Below, one piece after another: positions 29,421 through 39,043 of a stretch of DNA of 64,000 nucleotides; the first letter of the stretch is position 1; the number at the start of each line of letters is the position of its first letter. Under the pieces are notes generated by a model that was given only the letters and a program-made list of their open reading frames with translations, had not been told where the DNA came from and made no database searches. This DNA is from Microvirga lupini. Lineage in GTDB: Bacteria; Pseudomonadota; Alphaproteobacteria; Rhizobiales; Beijerinckiaceae. Position numbers and translations under genes: made by a program. The stretch spans positions 587,875 through 651,874 of the forward strand of contig NZ_JACHWB010000001.1 in the NCBI RefSeq assembly GCF_014191055.1, written 5' to 3'.

Positions 29421-29558
29421 CGTTCTTCTGTCATAAGCCGCCCTTCATTGAACCGCCCGGCTGTTAGGGCTGCCGTGGCGGTTCGTTTTGCTCATGCAGC
29501 AATGAAAAGGCCAAGGCGCGGCTTTGCCGCTCCGGACGCCTGTCCAAAGGAGAGCCAA

Positions 29559-29759
29559 ATGCCCAAGCTGAAGACGAAGTCTGGCGCGAAAAAGCGCTTC
29601 AAGATCACTGGCACCGGCAAGGTCGTTTACGCCCAGGCTGGCAAGCGCCACGGGATGATCAAGCGGACCAAGAAGCAGATCCGCAACCTGCGCGGCACCA
29701 CGACCATGTTCGAGGGCGATGCGTACAACGTGAAGAAGTACTTCCTGCCGAACGGCTGA
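29559..29759 (+). CDS. rpmI: 50S ribosomal protein bL35
   Basis: 66 residues from ATG 29559 with an AAAGGAGAG ribosome site about seven bases upstream. [22 protein letters not shown] is the bL35 start and the chain is strongly basic, ending KKYFLPNG. It belongs to the large ribosomal subunit. The order infC-rpmI-rplT is conserved across bacteria, and here 201 bases separate it from infC. Confidence 0.98.
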   Translation: MPKLKTKSGAKKRFKITGTGKVVYAQAGKRHGMIKRTKKQIRNLRGTTTMFEGDAYNVKKYFLPNG

Positions 29760-29800
29760 GGCGTTTCTTCCCACATCCCGGATTTTGAAGGAGTTTTTCC

Positions 29801-30169
29801 ATGGCCCGCGTCAAACGGGGCGTTACCGCCCACGCCAAGCACAAGAAGGTTTTCAAGGCAGCCAAGGGTTTCTACGGCCGCCGCAAGAATACGATCCGCA
29901 TTGCCAAGCAGGCGGTCGAGAAGAGCATGCAGTATGCGACGCGCGACCGTCGCAACAAGAAGCGCACCTTCCGCGCTCTCTGGATCCAGCGCCTCAACGC
30001 CGCTGTCCGCATGCACGACATGACCTATTCCCGATTTATCGACGGTCTCGGCAAGGCTGGGATCGAGGTTGATCGCAAGGTCCTGTCCGAGCTGGCCATC
30101 CACGAGCCGGCGGCTTTCGCCGCCTATGTGGAGCGTGCCAAGGCCGCCCTGCCGCAGCAGGCCGCCTAA
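29801..30169 (+). CDS. rplT: 50S ribosomal protein bL20
   Basis: 122 residues, close to the usual 117-120. Starts [23 protein letters not shown], contains [31 protein letters not shown], and ends with an Ala/Gln-rich tail. bL20 binds 23S rRNA early in 50S assembly and in E. coli represses its own operon; I do not see a matching RNA fold here with certainty. A hairpin follows at 30188. Confidence 0.98.
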   Translation: MARVKRGVTAHAKHKKVFKAAKGFYGRRKNTIRIAKQAVEKSMQYATRDRRNKKRTFRALWIQRLNAAVRMHDMTYSRFIDGLGKAGIEVDRKVLSELAIHEPAAFAAYVERAKAALPQQAA

Positions 30170-30187
30170 AGCCGGATAGACTGCTTC

Positions 30188-30213
30188 GGTGCGGCTGAAC
30201 GCTCAGCCGCACC
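30188..30213 (+). terminator. Hairpin between rplT and pheS
   Basis: A perfect 11-base stem GGTGCGGCTGA (30188-30198) / TCAGCCGCACC (30203-30213) with loop ACGC. It is followed by a C-rich rather than T-rich run, so it may be a weak terminator or mRNA 3'-end stabiliser. No Phe-rich leader peptide for pheS attenuation is visible in the 193-base gap. Confidence 0.55.
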
Positions 30214-30362
30214 GCCTTCTCCCCCTTCTCCGAGACCACCCGCGCTGACGGCTTGAATGAAGCTGTCGGTTGCTCTTTCGCGGCTCGGACGACTTGACGG
30301 TTCCCGCGCCGCGCCTCACTCAGGGCGCCTCTCATGTGGCGCTTGCATCTGGCCAGGGACCG

Positions 30363-31445
30363 ATGACCGATCTCAACCAACTCGAACGTGACCTGCTCAC
30401 CCAGGTCGAAGCCGCCAGCGATGAAGCGGCTCTGGAATCTGTGCGCGTCTCCGCGCTCGGCAAGAAGGGTTCCGTCTCCGAACTGCTGAAGACCCTCGGG
30501 GCCATGACGCCCGAGGAGCGGAAAGAGCGCGGCCCGCTCATCAACGGCCTGCGCGACAAGGTTCAGGGCGCCATCGTGGCCAAGAAGGAGACGCTGGCCG
30601 AGGAGGCTCTCGAAGCCCGGCTCTCCGCCGAGCGCATCGACGTGACGCTGCCCGTGCCCGAGGCGCCGGAATCCCGCGGCCGCATCCACCCGATCAGCCA
30701 GGTGATCGAGGAACTGACGGCGATCTTCGCCGATATGGGCTTCTCCGTGGCCGAGGGGCCGGATATCGAGACCGATTATCTCAACTTCACCGCGCTGAAC
30801 TTCCCCGAGGGCCATCCGGCCCGCGAGATGCACGACACCTTCTTCCTCGCTCCCGACGAGAAGGGCGAGCGCAAGGTGCTGCGCACCCATACCTCGCCGG
30901 TGCAGATCCGCACGATGACGTCCAAGGCGCCGCCGATCCGGGTGATCATCCCAGGCCGGACCTATCGGCACGATTCGGACCAGACCCACACGCCGATGTT
31001 CCACCAGGTGGAAGGCCTCGTCATCGACAAGCAGGCCAACATCGCTCACATGAAGTGGATCCTGGAGGAGTTCTGCAAGGCCTTCTTCGAGGTCGATCAG
31101 GTGAAGATGCGGTTCCGCCCATCCTTCTTCCCCTTCACGGAGCCATCCGCCGAGGTCGACATCCAGTGCTCGCGAAAAGGAGGCGAGATCCGCTTCGGCG
31201 AGGGCACCGACTGGCTCGAGATCCTCGGCTGCGGCATGGTCCACCCGAACGTGCTGCGCAATTGCGGGCTCGATCCGGACGAGTACCAGGGCTTCGCCTG
31301 GGGCATGGGCATCGACCGCATCGCCATGCTGAAATACGGCATGCCGGACCTGCGCCCGTTCTTCGAGGCCGATGTGCGCTGGCTGAACCATTACGGCTTC
31401 CGCCCACTCGACATCCCGAGCCTCGTCAGCGGCCTGACTTCCTAA
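30363..31445 (+). CDS. pheS: Phenylalanine-tRNA ligase alpha subunit
   Basis: 360 residues from ATG 30363 ([12 protein letters not shown]); the frame is open to 30270, but the extra residues show no similarity. The N-terminal coiled-coil arm (about 1-90) binds tRNA, and the class II catalytic core has [12 protein letters not shown], the motif 2 region [38 protein letters not shown] and the motif 3 [17 protein letters not shown]. It works as an alpha2-beta2 tetramer with pheT, whose start is 14 bases after this stop. Confidence 0.98.
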   Translation: MTDLNQLERDLLTQVEAASDEAALESVRVSALGKKGSVSELLKTLGAMTPEERKERGPLINGLRDKVQGAIVAKKETLAEEALEARLSAERIDVTLPVPEAPESRGRIHPISQVIEELTAIFADMGFSVAEGPDIETDYLNFTALNFPEGHPAREMHDTFFLAPDEKGERKVLRTHTSPVQIRTMTSKAPPIRVIIPGRTYRHDSDQTHTPMFHQVEGLVIDKQANIAHMKWILEEFCKAFFEVDQVKMRFRPSFFPFTEPSAEVDIQCSRKGGEIRFGEGTDWLEILGCGMVHPNVLRNCGLDPDEYQGFAWGMGIDRIAMLKYGMPDLRPFFEADVRWLNHYGFRPLDIPSLVSGLTS

Positions 31446-31459
31446 GCGGAGAGCAAAAA

Positions 31460-33883
31460 ATGAAATTCACCCTCTCCTGGCTGAAGGATCACCTCGAGAC
31501 CTCGGCCCCCCTCGACGAGATCGTCGAGACGCTCACCCGCATCGGCCTTGAGGTCGAGGGCGTAGAGGACAAGGCGAAGGCGCTGGCGCCCTACAAGGTC
31601 GCCTATGTGGTTTCCGCCGTGCAGCACCCCAATGCCGATCGCCTGCGCGTGTGCATGGTCGATACGGGCGAGGGCGACCCGATCCAGGTGGTCTGCGGCG
31701 CCCCCAATGCCCGCACCGGCATGAAAAGCGTGTTCGCGCCGCCCGGCACCTATATCCCGGGCAAGAACATCACGCTCGGCGTCGGCACTATTCGCGGCGT
31801 CGAGAGCAAGGGCATGCTGTGCTCCGGCTCAGAGCTCGAGATCTCCGACGATCACGACGGCATCATCGATCTGCCGGAGGATGCACCGGTGGGCCAGGCT
31901 TATGCCGCCTATGCGGGCCTCGACGATCCGGTGATCGAGATCAACCTCACGCCGAACCGCCCCGACTGTACCTCGATCCACGGCATCGCCCGCGATCTCG
32001 CTGCAGCGGGACTCGGCACGCTCAAGGGCGATGCCATTGCGCCTGTTCAGGGCAAGGGCGCCTGCCCGGTCTCCGTGACGCTCGATTTCGCGCCGGGCGA
32101 CGAGAAGCTCTGCCCGACTTTCGCCCTGCGTCTCGTGCGCGGCGTGAAGAACGGCCCATCGCCGGATTGGATGCAGCGCCGCCTTCTCGCCATCGGCCTT
32201 CGCCCGATCAACGCGCTGGTGGACATCACCAACTACGTCACGTTCGACCGCGGCCGTCCGCTCCATGTCTTCGACCTCAAGAAGGTGAAGGGCAACCTCA
32301 CCGTTCGCCGGGCGAAGGAAGGCGAGGAAGTGCTGGCTCTCGACGGGCGCACCTACAAGCTCGATTCCGGCAACGTGGTGATCGCCGACGAGAACGGCGT
32401 GGAATCCATCGCCGGCATTATGGGCGGCGAGCATTCAGGCTCGGACGAGACCACCACGGACGTGCTGATCGAATCCGCGCTCTGGGATCCGCTCAACATT
32501 GCGCAATCGGGCCGCAAGCACGGCATCATCACCGATGCACGGTATCGCTTCGAGCGCGGCGTCGATCCGGCGTTCACCGTGCCGGGACTCGACCTCGCGA
32601 CCCAGATGGTCATCGACCTCTGCGGCGGCGAGGCGAGCGAGGCTGTGGTTGCCGGGAAGGTTCCGCAGGAGACGCGCGTGATCGAGTTCCCGTGGAGCGA
32701 GGTTCCGCGCCTGTCGGGTCTCGACGTGCAGCCTGTCGAGTCCGAGAGCATCCTGAAGAAGCTTGGGTTCCGTATCGAAGGCTCGGGCGAGCGCGTCAGC
32801 GTCACGGCGCCGTCCTGGCGTCCGGACATCGAGGGCAAGGCGGATCTGGTCGAGGAGGTCATCCGCATCGCCGGGGTCGATCGCATCGAGCCCAAGCCTC
32901 TGCCGCGCCTTGAGGACGTGGTGGCCAAGCCCATTCTGACCCTGATCCAGAAGCGCACGCGCCTCGCGCGCCGCTCGCTGGCCGTGCGCGGGCTGGTGGA
33001 GGCGGTCACGTGGTCGTTCATCGCCAGGAGCGAGGCGGAGCTGTTCGGCGGCGGGGATGCGCGTCTGGCGCTCGCCAATCCGATCGCGGCCGAGCTCTCC
33101 GACATGCGTCCTAGCCTGCTGCCGGGCCTGCTCAAGGCTGCGCAGCGCAACGCGGATCGCGGCTTCGGCGACGTGGCGCTCTTCGAGGTCGGCCAGACCT
33201 TCGCGTCGGATGAGCCCGAAGGCCAGTCGATCAAGGCAGCGGCCGTCCGTCGTGGCACGGCGCGGGCGGAAGGTGTCGGCCGTCACTGGGACGGCGGCGC
33301 GCAGAGCGTCGATGCCTTCGACGCCAAGGCCGACGTGCTGGCGCTGCTGGCGGCACTCGGCATTCCGTCCGGCGGTCTCCAGATCGTGGCCGGCGGTCCG
33401 GCCTGGTTCCATCCGGGCCGCTCGGGGACCCTGCAGTTCGGGCCGAAGAACGTGGTCGGCGCGTTCGGCGAGGTGCATCCGAAGGTGCTCAAGGCTCTCG
33501 ACCTGAAAGGTCCGCTGGTGGCCTTCGAGCTCAATCTCGACGCGCTGCCGCCGCCCAAGGCGAAGCCGACCAAGATGAAGCCGAAGCTCAACCTGCCCGA
33601 CTTCCAGCCGCTCACCCGCGACTTCGCCTTCTTGGTCGGGCGCGACGTGGCGGCGGGCGACATCGTGAAGGCGGCTCAGGGCGCCGAGCGCCAGCTGATC
33701 GTGGCCGTCGACGTGTTCGACATCTACGAGGGCACCGGCATCGACCCGGACAAGAAGTCGGTCGCCATCGCCGTCACCCTCCAGCCTACGGAGAAGACGC
33801 TGACCGACGTGGAGATCGAGGCGGTGTCCGCCAAGATCGTCGGCGAGGTGTCCAAGAAGACCGGCGCGGTGCTGCGCGGGTAA
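31460..33883 (+). CDS. pheT: Phenylalanine-tRNA ligase beta subunit
   Basis: 807 residues from ATG 31460 ([13 protein letters not shown]). Domains in order: OB-fold tRNA-binding domain at about 39-150 ([15 protein letters not shown]), the B3/B4 editing domain that clears mischarged Tyr-tRNA, B5, the inactive catalytic-like core ([13 protein letters not shown] region) and the C-terminal FDX-ACB anticodon-binding domain (about 713-806, [12 protein letters not shown]). It follows pheS directly in one operon. Confidence 0.98.
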   Translation: MKFTLSWLKDHLETSAPLDEIVETLTRIGLEVEGVEDKAKALAPYKVAYVVSAVQHPNADRLRVCMVDTGEGDPIQVVCGAPNARTGMKSVFAPPGTYIPGKNITLGVGTIRGVESKGMLCSGSELEISDDHDGIIDLPEDAPVGQAYAAYAGLDDPVIEINLTPNRPDCTSIHGIARDLAAAGLGTLKGDAIAPVQGKGACPVSVTLDFAPGDEKLCPTFALRLVRGVKNGPSPDWMQRRLLAIGLRPINALVDITNYVTFDRGRPLHVFDLKKVKGNLTVRRAKEGEEVLALDGRTYKLDSGNVVIADENGVESIAGIMGGEHSGSDETTTDVLIESALWDPLNIAQSGRKHGIITDARYRFERGVDPAFTVPGLDLATQMVIDLCGGEASEAVVAGKVPQETRVIEFPWSEVPRLSGLDVQPVESESILKKLGFRIEGSGERVSVTAPSWRPDIEGKADLVEEVIRIAGVDRIEPKPLPRLEDVVAKPILTLIQKRTRLARRSLAVRGLVEAVTWSFIARSEAELFGGGDARLALANPIAAELSDMRPSLLPGLLKAAQRNADRGFGDVALFEVGQTFASDEPEGQSIKAAAVRRGTARAEGVGRHWDGGAQSVDAFDAKADVLALLAALGIPSGGLQIVAGGPAWFHPGRSGTLQFGPKNVVGAFGEVHPKVLKALDLKGPLVAFELNLDALPPPKAKPTKMKPKLNLPDFQPLTRDFAFLVGRDVAAGDIVKAAQGAERQLIVAVDVFDIYEGTGIDPDKKSVAIAVTLQPTEKTLTDVEIEAVSAKIVGEVSKKTGAVLRG

Positions 33884-33893
33884 CGGGAGACTT

Positions 33894-33921
33894 CCCGGAC
33901 GTGGCTCAAGCCACGTCCGGG
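33894..33921. terminator. Strong hairpin between pheT and the convergent MoeB/HesA gene
   Basis: A perfect 12-base stem CCCGGACGTGGC (33894-33905) / GCCACGTCCGGG (33910-33921) with loop TCAA. It starts 10 bases after the pheT stop. Its right arm lies inside the last codons of the opposite-strand gene, so one element may serve both ends. Confidence 0.7.
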
Positions 33922-34694
33922 CGATTTGTACCACTCAACGGGTTCGCCTCATCCCACCCGTAGCGCAGAGTTTCGAACCGCATCGAGCGCGCGTCGACCA
34001 TCAGCAGCCGCCCGACGAGGCTCTCGCCAAAACCCACGATCTCCCGGATCACCTCCATGGCCATCAGGCTGCCCATGACGCCGGCGAGCGCTCCGAGGAC
34101 GCCGGCTTCCGCGCAGGTTGGGATTGCTCCCGGCGGAGGCGGGGAGGGGAAGAGACAGCGATAGGTGGGGTTCGGCCGCCCGTCCGGGCCGGTCTCATGC
34201 GCCCGGATCGTGGTGAGCGAGGCATCGAACTGCCCGAGAGCCGCCGTCACCAGGGGCTTTCTCTCGAAGAAGCAGGCGTCCGAGACCGCATAGCGCGTCT
34301 CGAAATTGTCCGAGCCGTCGGCGACGATGTCGTAGTGGCGGACCAGGTCCTGTGCATTCTTCGGCGTCAGGCGAACGGTGTGAGTCTCGATCGTCACATG
34401 CGGATTGAGCCGCCTGACCGCGTCCATGGCGCTTTCCACTTTGAGGCGGCCGATATCGGGAGTTCCGTGGATCACCTGCCGCTGCAGATTCGAGAGACTT
34501 ACCCTATCGTCATCCACGATCCCGATTGTGCCGATCCCGGCGGCAGTCAGATACTGGATCAGGGGCGCACCCAGGCCGCCGGCGCCGATCACGAGAACGC
34601 GAGCGCTTTTCAGCTTCTGCTGCCCCGGCCCCCCCACATCCCGTAGAACGAGGTGGCGGGCATAGCGGTCGATTTCGTCAGGGGTCAGGGACAT
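33906..34694 (-). CDS. MoeB/HesA/ThiF-family adenylyltransferase
   Basis: 262 residues. E1-like enzyme that adenylates the C-terminal Gly-Gly of a sulfur-carrier protein (MoaD or ThiS type). The nucleotide loop is VIGAGGLGAPLIQYL at about 34-48, then DDDRVSLSNLQRQ, DIGRLKVESA, the adenylation Asp in VADGSDNFETRYAVSD, and the catalytic-Cys region PTCAEAGVLGALAGVMGSL. The zinc CxxC pairs of E. coli MoeB are not intact: the first Cys of CYRC is Thr here (TYRC) and the C-terminal pair is missing. Its partner cannot be told from the context, since no moaD or thiS is near. Confidence 0.88.
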   Translation of the reverse strand: MSLTPDEIDRYARHLVLRDVGGPGQQKLKSARVLVIGAGGLGAPLIQYLTAAGIGTIGIVDDDRVSLSNLQRQVIHGTPDIGRLKVESAMDAVRRLNPHVTIETHTVRLTPKNAQDLVRHYDIVADGSDNFETRYAVSDACFFERKPLVTAALGQFDASLTTIRAHETGPDGRPNPTYRCLFPSPPPPGAIPTCAEAGVLGALAGVMGSLMAMEVIREIVGFGESLVGRLLMVDARSMRFETLRYGWDEANPLSGTNRPDVA

Positions 34695-34847
34695 GCTGTG
34701 ACCTTAGGGGAAACGTGTGGGCTATCAACCAATTCGTGAAGGAAATAACATGCCGCCTTGACAGAGGCCTTGGCGTTGTGACCCTTGCCATGCCATCGTC
34801 ATGGGGCAACCGGCAGAAAAGCCGGCGTCTAAAAGGGAACAAAGCCG

Positions 34848-35852
34848 ATGACAGTAACCAAGTTTGGCCTCGCGCTCGCGGGCCTCGCCTTCTCCGCCTC
34901 CTTTGCCTTCGCCCAGGCTCCGGCCTTCAAGCCCGCGATCGTCTACGATCTCGGCGGCAAATTCGACAAGTCCTTCAACGAGGGCGTCCACACCGGCGCC
35001 GAGAAGTACAAGAAGGACACGGGCACCGATTACCGCGATTTCGAGCCGCAGAACGACGCCCAGCGCGAGCAGGCCCTGCGCCGCTTCGCCCGTGACGGCT
35101 TCTCGCCGATCCTGGCCGTGGGCTTCTCCCAGGAGACCGCACTGAAGAAGGTTGCCGAGGAGTTCCCGAAGACCCAGTTCGCCATCATCGACGCCGTGGT
35201 CGAGAAGCCGAACGTGCAATCCGTCGTGTTCAAGGAGCATGAGGGCTCCTTCCTGGTCGGCCTCCTGGCGGCTCAGGCCTCGAAGACCAACAAGGTCGGC
35301 TTCGTGGGCGGCATGGACATCCCGCTCATCCGCAAGTTCGCCTGCGGCTACGTCCAGGGCGTGAAGCACGCCAAGAAGGACGCCGAGGTGTTCCAGAACA
35401 TGACTGGCACCACCGGTGCGGCCTGGAACGATCCGGTGAAGGGCGGCGAGCTCGCCAAGGGTCAGATCGATCGCGGCGCCGACGTGATCTACCATGCGGC
35501 CGGCGGTACCGGCGTGGGCGTGCTGCGCGCGGCCGCCGATGCGGGCAAGCTCGGCATCGGCGTCGACTCCAACCAGAACAACCTGCATCCGGGCAAGGTG
35601 CTGACCTCCATGGTCAAGCGCGTGGATGTGGCCACCTACAACGCCTTCGATCAGGCCAAGAAGGGCACCTTCAAGGCCGGCGTCTCGGTGCTCGGCCTCA
35701 AGGAGGACGGCGTGGCTTGGGCGCTCGACGACAACAACAAGTCGCTGATTACCGCCGAGATGAAGGCTGCCGCCGACAAGGCTGCCGCCGACATCAAGGC
35801 CGGCACCATCAAGGTTCACGACTACATGTCGGACTCCAAGTGCCCGATGTAA
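34848..35852 (+). CDS. BMP-family nucleoside-binding protein of an ABC importer
   Basis: 334 residues. The N-terminus (MTVTKFGLALAGLAFSASFAFAQ) is a Sec signal peptide with no lipobox Cys, so it is a soluble periplasmic protein. The mature part has the Bmp/PnrA pattern: VYDLGGKFDKSFNEG, GFSQETALKKVA, VGFVGGMDIPLIRKF, YHAAGGTGVGVL and GVDSNQN. PnrA-type proteins bind purine and pyrimidine nucleosides. It is the first gene of the nucleoside operon; a TTGACA lies at 34758-34763, and a terminator after it may keep it more abundant than the rest. Confidence 0.92.
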   Translation: MTVTKFGLALAGLAFSASFAFAQAPAFKPAIVYDLGGKFDKSFNEGVHTGAEKYKKDTGTDYRDFEPQNDAQREQALRRFARDGFSPILAVGFSQETALKKVAEEFPKTQFAIIDAVVEKPNVQSVVFKEHEGSFLVGLLAAQASKTNKVGFVGGMDIPLIRKFACGYVQGVKHAKKDAEVFQNMTGTTGAAWNDPVKGGELAKGQIDRGADVIYHAAGGTGVGVLRAAADAGKLGIGVDSNQNNLHPGKVLTSMVKRVDVATYNAFDQAKKGTFKAGVSVLGLKEDGVAWALDDNNKSLITAEMKAAADKAAADIKAGTIKVHDYMSDSKCPM

Positions 35853-35867
35853 TCTGACGCACCGATC

Positions 35868-35913
35868 CGGCCGCAGGCTTTCCTGAAGAGGGCCTGCGGC
35901 CGTTTCCGTTTTT
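35868..35913 (+). terminator. Terminator after the nucleoside-binding protein gene
   Basis: Eleven-base stem CGGCCGCAGGC (35868-35878) / GCCTGCGGCCG (35892-35902) followed by TTTCCGTTTTT. It separates the binding-protein gene from the ATPase gene, so downstream expression needs read-through or its own promoter. Confidence 0.75.
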
Positions 35914-35980
35914 AGGTTCGTGCGTTTTCCGCTAAGATCCCGCTGGCTTTTTTCTTTGCCAGGCAACCATCTTGAGGCCG

Positions 35981-37504
35981 ATGTCTCCCGCCATTGAACT
36001 CATTGCCATCAACAAGAGCTTCGGCGCCGTTCATGCCAACAAGGACGTGAACCTGAGCGTGGAGCGCGGCACCATCCACGGCGTCGTCGGCGAGAACGGC
36101 GCGGGCAAGTCGACGCTCATGTCGATCCTGTACGGCTTCTACGAGGCCGATTCCGGTGAGGTCCGGGTCAACGGCAAGCCCATCGCCATCCGCTCGCCGA
36201 TCGACGCGATCTGCGCCGGCATCGGCATGGTGCACCAGCATTTCATGCTGGTGGAGCCCCTGAGCGTGGTCGAGAACGTGATGCTCGGCGCCGAGGGCGG
36301 CGCCATGCTGCGGGTGGGCGAGGCCACGGTGCGCGCGGAGCTGGCGCGGCTGGCCAAGGATTACGGCCTCGAGATCGATGTCGACGCCACCGTGGGCGAT
36401 CTCTCCGTCGGCCTGCAGCAGCGCGTCGAGATTCTGAAGGCCCTCTATCGCGGCGCCGATATCCTCATTCTCGACGAGCCTACCGCCGTACTGACGCCGG
36501 CCGAGGCCGATGCCTTGTTCGATCTGCTGCGTTCCTTGAAGGAGCAGGGCAAGACCGTCATCCTCATCACCCACAAGCTGCGCGAGATCATGGCAATCAC
36601 CGATCGCGTCTCGGTCATGCGCCGCGGCGAGATGGTGGCAACGGTCGAGACCGCCAACACCTCGCCGCCGGAATTGGCCGAGCTGATGGTGGGGCGGCGC
36701 GTTCTCCTGCGCGTCGAGAAGGCGGAGAATACCCCCGGCGCACCTTTGCTCGAGGTCGAGAACCTCTCCGTCGTCGATAGCCGCGGCGTGCTGCGCGTGG
36801 CGAATGCCTCCTTCACCGTTCGCGCCGGCGAGATCGTCGGAATCGCGGGTGTGGCCGGCAATGGGCAGAGCGAATTGCTGGAGGCTATTGCGGGCATGCG
36901 CCAGCCGGTACTGGGCTTGCTCCGTCTGGATGGGCGCGATATCGCTTGGTCCGAGCACAACCCGCACCGCATGCGCCAGTTCGGCCTGCTGCACGTGCCG
37001 GAGGATCGGCTGCGCACGGGGCTTGTGCCTGCCTTTCCGGCCTTCGAGAGCGCCATCCTCGGCTTCAGCGACGAGCCGCATCTCGGGCGCGGCCCCATCC
37101 TCGATCACGACCGCCTCATCGCGGATCTCGCGAAGAAGATGGAGCAGTACGACGTGCGCCCGCCCGCGCCGCGGCTGAAATCGTCGAAGTTTTCGGGCGG
37201 CAACCAGCAGAAGATCGTGCTGGCGCGCGAGATCGAGCGCAACCCGAAGGTGCTGCTGGTGGGACAGCCGACCCGCGGCGTCGATATCGGGGCCATCGAG
37301 TTCATCCATCGTCGCCTGATTGCCCTGCGCGATGCGGGTGTTGCCATCCTGCTCGTGTCGGTGGAACTCGACGAGATCATGAATCTCTCTGACCGCATTC
37401 TTACCATGTGCGGCGGCAAGATCACGGGCGAGCGCAAGGCATCCCAGACCAACGAGCAGGAACTCGGCCTGCTCATGGCCGGCATCGTCGATGAGGCCGC
37501 GTGA
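35981..37504 (+). CDS. Nucleoside ABC importer ATPase with two nucleotide-binding domains
   Basis: 507 residues from ATG 35981; a TTG three codons earlier is the alternative start. First domain: Walker A GENGAGKST, signature LSVGLQQRVEIL, Walker B ILILDEPTAVLT, switch His LITHKLRE. Second domain: a degenerate Walker A (GVAGNGQSE) with signature FSGGNQQKIVLARE. This asymmetric fused layout is that of RbsA/YufO-type ATPases that serve sugar or nucleoside importers. It is followed without a gap by a VOC-protein gene, then the permeases. Confidence 0.93.
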   Translation: MSPAIELIAINKSFGAVHANKDVNLSVERGTIHGVVGENGAGKSTLMSILYGFYEADSGEVRVNGKPIAIRSPIDAICAGIGMVHQHFMLVEPLSVVENVMLGAEGGAMLRVGEATVRAELARLAKDYGLEIDVDATVGDLSVGLQQRVEILKALYRGADILILDEPTAVLTPAEADALFDLLRSLKEQGKTVILITHKLREIMAITDRVSVMRRGEMVATVETANTSPPELAELMVGRRVLLRVEKAENTPGAPLLEVENLSVVDSRGVLRVANASFTVRAGEIVGIAGVAGNGQSELLEAIAGMRQPVLGLLRLDGRDIAWSEHNPHRMRQFGLLHVPEDRLRTGLVPAFPAFESAILGFSDEPHLGRGPILDHDRLIADLAKKMEQYDVRPPAPRLKSSKFSGGNQQKIVLAREIERNPKVLLVGQPTRGVDIGAIEFIHRRLIALRDAGVAILLVSVELDEIMNLSDRILTMCGGKITGERKASQTNEQELGLLMAGIVDEAA

Positions 37505-37932
37505 TGCAGCCGCGCTTGACCCTTGTCACTCTCGGCGTCGTGGATCTCGCACGATCCCGCGCCTTCTACGAAGCCTGGGGCTGGAAGGCTTCTTCCGCCA
37601 GTCAACCCAGCGTCGCGTTCTATCAGGCAAACGGCTTGGCCCTGGCCCTCTTCGGTCGTGCCGATCTCGCCAAGGATGCCGGCGTCGAGGACAGGCCTAC
37701 CGGCTTTGCCGCCATCACGCTCGCCTACAATGCCCGCTCCAGGCAAGAAGCCGACGAGGTTTATGCGCTGGCCGTCAAGGCAGGCGCCAAGCCGGTCAAG
37801 CCGCTGCAGGATGTGTTCTGGGGCGGGTATTCGGGCTATTTCGCCGATCCTGACGGACATCTCTGGGAGATTGCCTGGAATCCGTCGTTTCCTCTCGATG
37901 AGCAGGGACACATGTTCCTGCCGGATGCTTAA
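37501..37932 (+). CDS. VOC (glyoxalase/bleomycin-resistance) superfamily protein
   Basis: About 142 residues; either GTG 37501 or the ATG three bases later (37504), which overlaps the ATPase stop TGA by one base. The fold pattern is a single VOC unit pair: LTLVTLGVVDLARSRAFYEA at the N-terminus and GYSGYFADPDGHLWEIAWNP at the C-terminus. VOC proteins bind metal and act in glyoxalase, dioxygenase, isomerase or drug-sequestration roles, and which of these applies cannot be told. Its place inside a nucleoside transporter operon, tightly coupled to the ATPase, is unusual and suggests it handles a transported or derived compound. Confidence 0.85.
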   Translation: MMQPRLTLVTLGVVDLARSRAFYEAWGWKASSASQPSVAFYQANGLALALFGRADLAKDAGVEDRPTGFAAITLAYNARSRQEADEVYALAVKAGAKPVKPLQDVFWGGYSGYFADPDGHLWEIAWNPSFPLDEQGHMFLPDA

Positions 37933-37935
37933 GAC

Positions 37936-39039
37936 GTGAGTGCTCCTCTCGACCTCCCCAAATGGGCCGATACAATTCTCGTGCCTGCCATCTCCGTCGT
38001 AGCGGCCTTTCTCGTTGCCGGCCTCGTGGTGCTCGCCATCGGCGAGAATCCGCTGACGGCCACCCGCTGGCTGCTCCTGGGCAGCCTCGGCACCGGGGAG
38101 GGGCTCGGCTTCACCCTGTTCTACATGACCGACTTCATCTTCGTCGGACTGGCTGTTGCGGTCGCCTATCATGCTGGCCTGTTCAACATCGGCGGTGAAG
38201 GGCAGGCGACGCTCGCGGGTCTCGGTATCGCGCTGGTGCTCAACAATCTCACCTTCCTGCCGGGCTTCCTGCTCATCCCGCTCGGCATCCTGGGTGCTGC
38301 GGCCTTCGGTGCCCTGTGGGCTGCCATTCCGGGCTACCTGCAGGCGAAGCGCGGCAGCCACATCGTGATCACCACGATCATGTTCAACTGGCTCGCCAGC
38401 GTGCTGATCGTCTACCTGCTGGTGAACGTGCTGCGCGAGCCGCAATCGATGAATCCGGAAACGCGCGCTTTTCCTGAGCAGGCGCAGATCCCGTTCATGC
38501 ACGATGTCTTCGCCGCTATTGGTATCGAGATCCCGCACTCGCAGCTCAATCTCACGCTGGTGCTGGCGCTGGCTGCTGCCTATTGCGTCTGGCTCCTCAT
38601 CTACCGCTCGCGCCTCGGCTATGCCATCCGTGTCGTCGGTTCGAACCCGAGTGCCGCAATCTATGCCGGCATCTCGCCGGCGCGCATCATCATCATCGCC
38701 ATGGTGCTCTCCGGCGCGCTGGCGGGTGGCCTCGCGGTCAACGAGCTCATGGGCTACCAGCATCGCCTGCTGCTGGAATTCACCTCGGGCTACGGCTTCG
38801 TCGGCATCGCGGTGGCGCTCATGGGCCGCGCGCATCCGGTGGGCATCATTCTGGCCTCGCTTCTGTTCGGCATCCTCTATCAGGGCGGCGCGGAACTCGC
38901 CTTCGAACAACCGGCGATCACCCGCGACATGGTGGTGGTGATCGGCGGCATCATCATCCTGTTCGCGGGCGCGCTCGACGGGTTGTTCCGGCGTCTCGTG
39001 GCGCATCTGTTCGCGCGCCAGAAGCTGGCGAGGGCTTAA
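37936..39039 (+). CDS. Nucleoside ABC importer permease, YufP/NupP type
   Basis: 367 residues from GTG 37936, three bases after the VOC stop. Hydrophobic throughout, with a first segment near 15-38 and about nine more; YHAGLFNIGGEGQATLAGLG is the BPD-transporter pattern of sugar and nucleoside permeases. The cytoplasmic loop GSNPSAAIYAGISPARIII contacts the ATPase. It pairs with the next permease to form the channel. The binding protein for this transporter is most likely the BMP protein at 34848. Confidence 0.92.
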   Translation: MSAPLDLPKWADTILVPAISVVAAFLVAGLVVLAIGENPLTATRWLLLGSLGTGEGLGFTLFYMTDFIFVGLAVAVAYHAGLFNIGGEGQATLAGLGIALVLNNLTFLPGFLLIPLGILGAAAFGALWAAIPGYLQAKRGSHIVITTIMFNWLASVLIVYLLVNVLREPQSMNPETRAFPEQAQIPFMHDVFAAIGIEIPHSQLNLTLVLALAAAYCVWLLIYRSRLGYAIRVVGSNPSAAIYAGISPARIIIIAMVLSGALAGGLAVNELMGYQHRLLLEFTSGYGFVGIAVALMGRAHPVGIILASLLFGILYQGGAELAFEQPAITRDMVVVIGGIIILFAGALDGLFRRLVAHLFARQKLARA

Positions 39040-39043
39040 AGCC

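Noticed and set aside
30170..30362. A Phe-rich leader peptide (pheM-like) before pheS
   Set aside because: The only short frame with a start (near 30256) has no run of Phe codons, and the hairpin nearby lacks a T tract.
32435..33934. A 499-residue minus-strand open frame
   Set aside because: Antisense to pheT, a certain gene; no family match.
36790..36930. Loss of function in the second half of the nucleoside ATPase because Walker A is degenerate
   Set aside because: A degenerate second Walker A (GVAGNGQSE) is normal in RbsA-type fused ATPases.
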